A DNA stretch of 64,000 nt, taken from contig CAZYDR010000003.1 in NCBI GenBank assembly GCA_964645285.1, positions 1 through 64,000 on the forward strand, written 5' to 3'. This document shows, in pieces, positions 63,616 through 64,000 of this stretch; positions within the stretch are counted from its first letter, which is position 1; every line of letters starts with the position of its first letter. Source of the stretch: JAYZAP01 sp964645285 (lineage in GTDB: Bacteria; Pseudomonadota; Alphaproteobacteria; JAAXGF01). Both the position numbers and the translations under genes were made by a program. Under the pieces are notes generated by a model that saw only the letters and a program-made list of their open reading frames with translations, was not told the origin of the DNA and ran no database searches.

Positions 63616-64000
63616 GCCGGATCACGCGGTTTGGCGCCGGCCTGCTCGCGGTCCTGCTGCTGGCCTTCGCCGCCGCTCCGGCCGTGGCCCAGGAGGCCAA
63701 CGAGTACCGCCAATTCCTCGATCTCGATTCACGCAAGGTTGTCTGGCTCATTGCCCAGGTAAAGCTGTTCTTCGCCGCCTTCGTGCTCGGCGTGCCGCTG
63801 TTCGCGGTGATCATTGAGATTGTCGGCTGGCGCAGCAAGGATGCCCGCTTCGACCGTCTGGCCTACGAGTTCACCAGCCTGCTGAGTGTCGCCTACGCGA
63901 CCACGGCGGCGCTCGGCGGTCTGCTCGGCTTCGCCCTGTTCACCCTCTATCCCAGCTTCATGGGCTACATGGCCGGCATCTTCAAGGACGTGATGCTGAT
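63612..64000 (+). CDS. Membrane protein, possibly cytochrome bd subunit I-like (cut by window end)
   Basis: The first 129 codons are visible. A signal-like helix (LLAVLLLAFAAAPAVAQE) comes first, followed by hydrophobic helices at about residues 41-61 (WLIAQVKLFFAAFVLGVPLF) and 83-110 (LLSVAYATTAALGGLLGFAL). The spacing and the pattern ...FVLGVPLFAVIIEIVGWR... recall CydA-like proteins, including the bd-like proteins described in nitrite oxidisers. I cannot see the heme ligands needed to prove it. It is coupled by ATGA to the di-heme cytochrome gene, so it may connect the operon to the membrane quinone pool. Confidence 0.5.
   Translation, partial: MSRITRFGAGLLAVLLLAFAAAPAVAQEANEYRQFLDLDSRKVVWLIAQVKLFFAAFVLGVPLFAVIIEIVGWRSKDARFDRLAYEFTSLLSVAYATTAALGGLLGFALFTLYPSFMGYMAGIFKDVML

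Noticed and set aside
1..64000. Amber (TAG) recoding, because five of the seven in-frame stops seen are TAG
   Set aside because: Many intact genes end naturally in TAG (for example at 1520, 55165, 56320, 57579 and 58142), and TGA and TAA interruptions also occur.
1..64000. CRISPR array, tRNA, rRNA, phage or integron
   Set aside because: No regularly spaced repeats, no tRNA cloverleaf and no rRNA motif, and no phage or integrase genes were seen on reading both strands.

Overview
The window is 64 kb of GC-rich DNA that looks like a draft or metagenome-derived contig from a marine-type alphaproteobacterium, probably Rhodospirillales-like. Supporting signs are the gene families present (type 2 CtaA, NnrS next to a Crp/Fnr regulator, dimethylglycine-dehydrogenase-like enzymes, a DUF6614-like protein), dense ATGA-coupled operons, and two runs of N (100 and 10). 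This taxonomic placement is inference; no rRNA or tRNA is visible.

Layout. (1) 1-8.6 kb: the 3' part of a methylmalonyl-CoA mutase, then a minus-strand operon running from a dimethylglycine-dehydrogenase-like flavoenzyme with a folate-binding GcvT half, through a choline-kinase-type phosphotransferase, to pabB-pabA-pabC. (2) 8.8-18 kb: a patchwork of damaged genes. It holds a histidine kinase with an internal amber stop, a collapsed type IV pilus/MSHA-like locus made of joined fragments, an ABC-2 permease, an AraC regulator, an IS630 remnant, and a spermidine-synthase-like gene joined to the tail of an ABC ATPase. (3) 18-31.7 kb: a TauD-type dioxygenase with a complete Dpp/Opp-type peptide importer, a CocE-type hydrolase, a DMT transporter, a candidate structured small RNA with an intrinsic terminator, a BisC-type molybdoenzyme and an MscS channel. 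(4) 31.8-40.6 kb: an internally deleted SDR, an NDP-forming acyl-CoA synthetase, a GcvT-like protein, two tandem phytoene-desaturase-like flavoenzymes and a divergent acyl-CoA dehydrogenase, which together resemble a catabolic unit of unknown substrate. (5) 40.6-48.9 kb: a frameshifted sensor kinase, a frameshifted aminotransferase, two metallo-beta-lactamase-fold hydrolases, an EEP nuclease/phosphatase, a YcaQ-like DNA glycosylase and an ApbE tail. (6) 49-53.8 kb: NnrS, a Crp/Fnr (Dnr-like) regulator, heme A synthase, and an orphan histidine kinase.

(7) 54.1-64 kb is the most interesting part: an intact plus-strand operon that runs off the window. It encodes a cupredoxin-like secreted protein, two di-heme cytochrome c peroxidase/MauG-type proteins, a Tat-exported Rieske protein, an arsenite-oxidase-like (AioA/IdrA family) molybdopterin subunit, a large HEAT-repeat protein, a di-heme c-type cytochrome, and a membrane protein that may be cytochrome-bd-subunit-I-like. 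Rieske plus AioA-like subunit plus two di-heme peroxidases is the composition of the iodate reductase system IdrABP1P2. Here the gene order is P-P-B-A, with extra electron-transfer and HEAT genes. The upstream region carries an 18-bp perfect palindrome and a Dnr/Fnr-like box that closely matches the one between the regulator gene and ctaA.

The window is unusually rich in broken genes: about ten with internal stops, frameshifts or deletion joins. The large metabolic operons are intact. Whether the damage is real decay or assembly/consensus error cannot be decided from the sequence alone.
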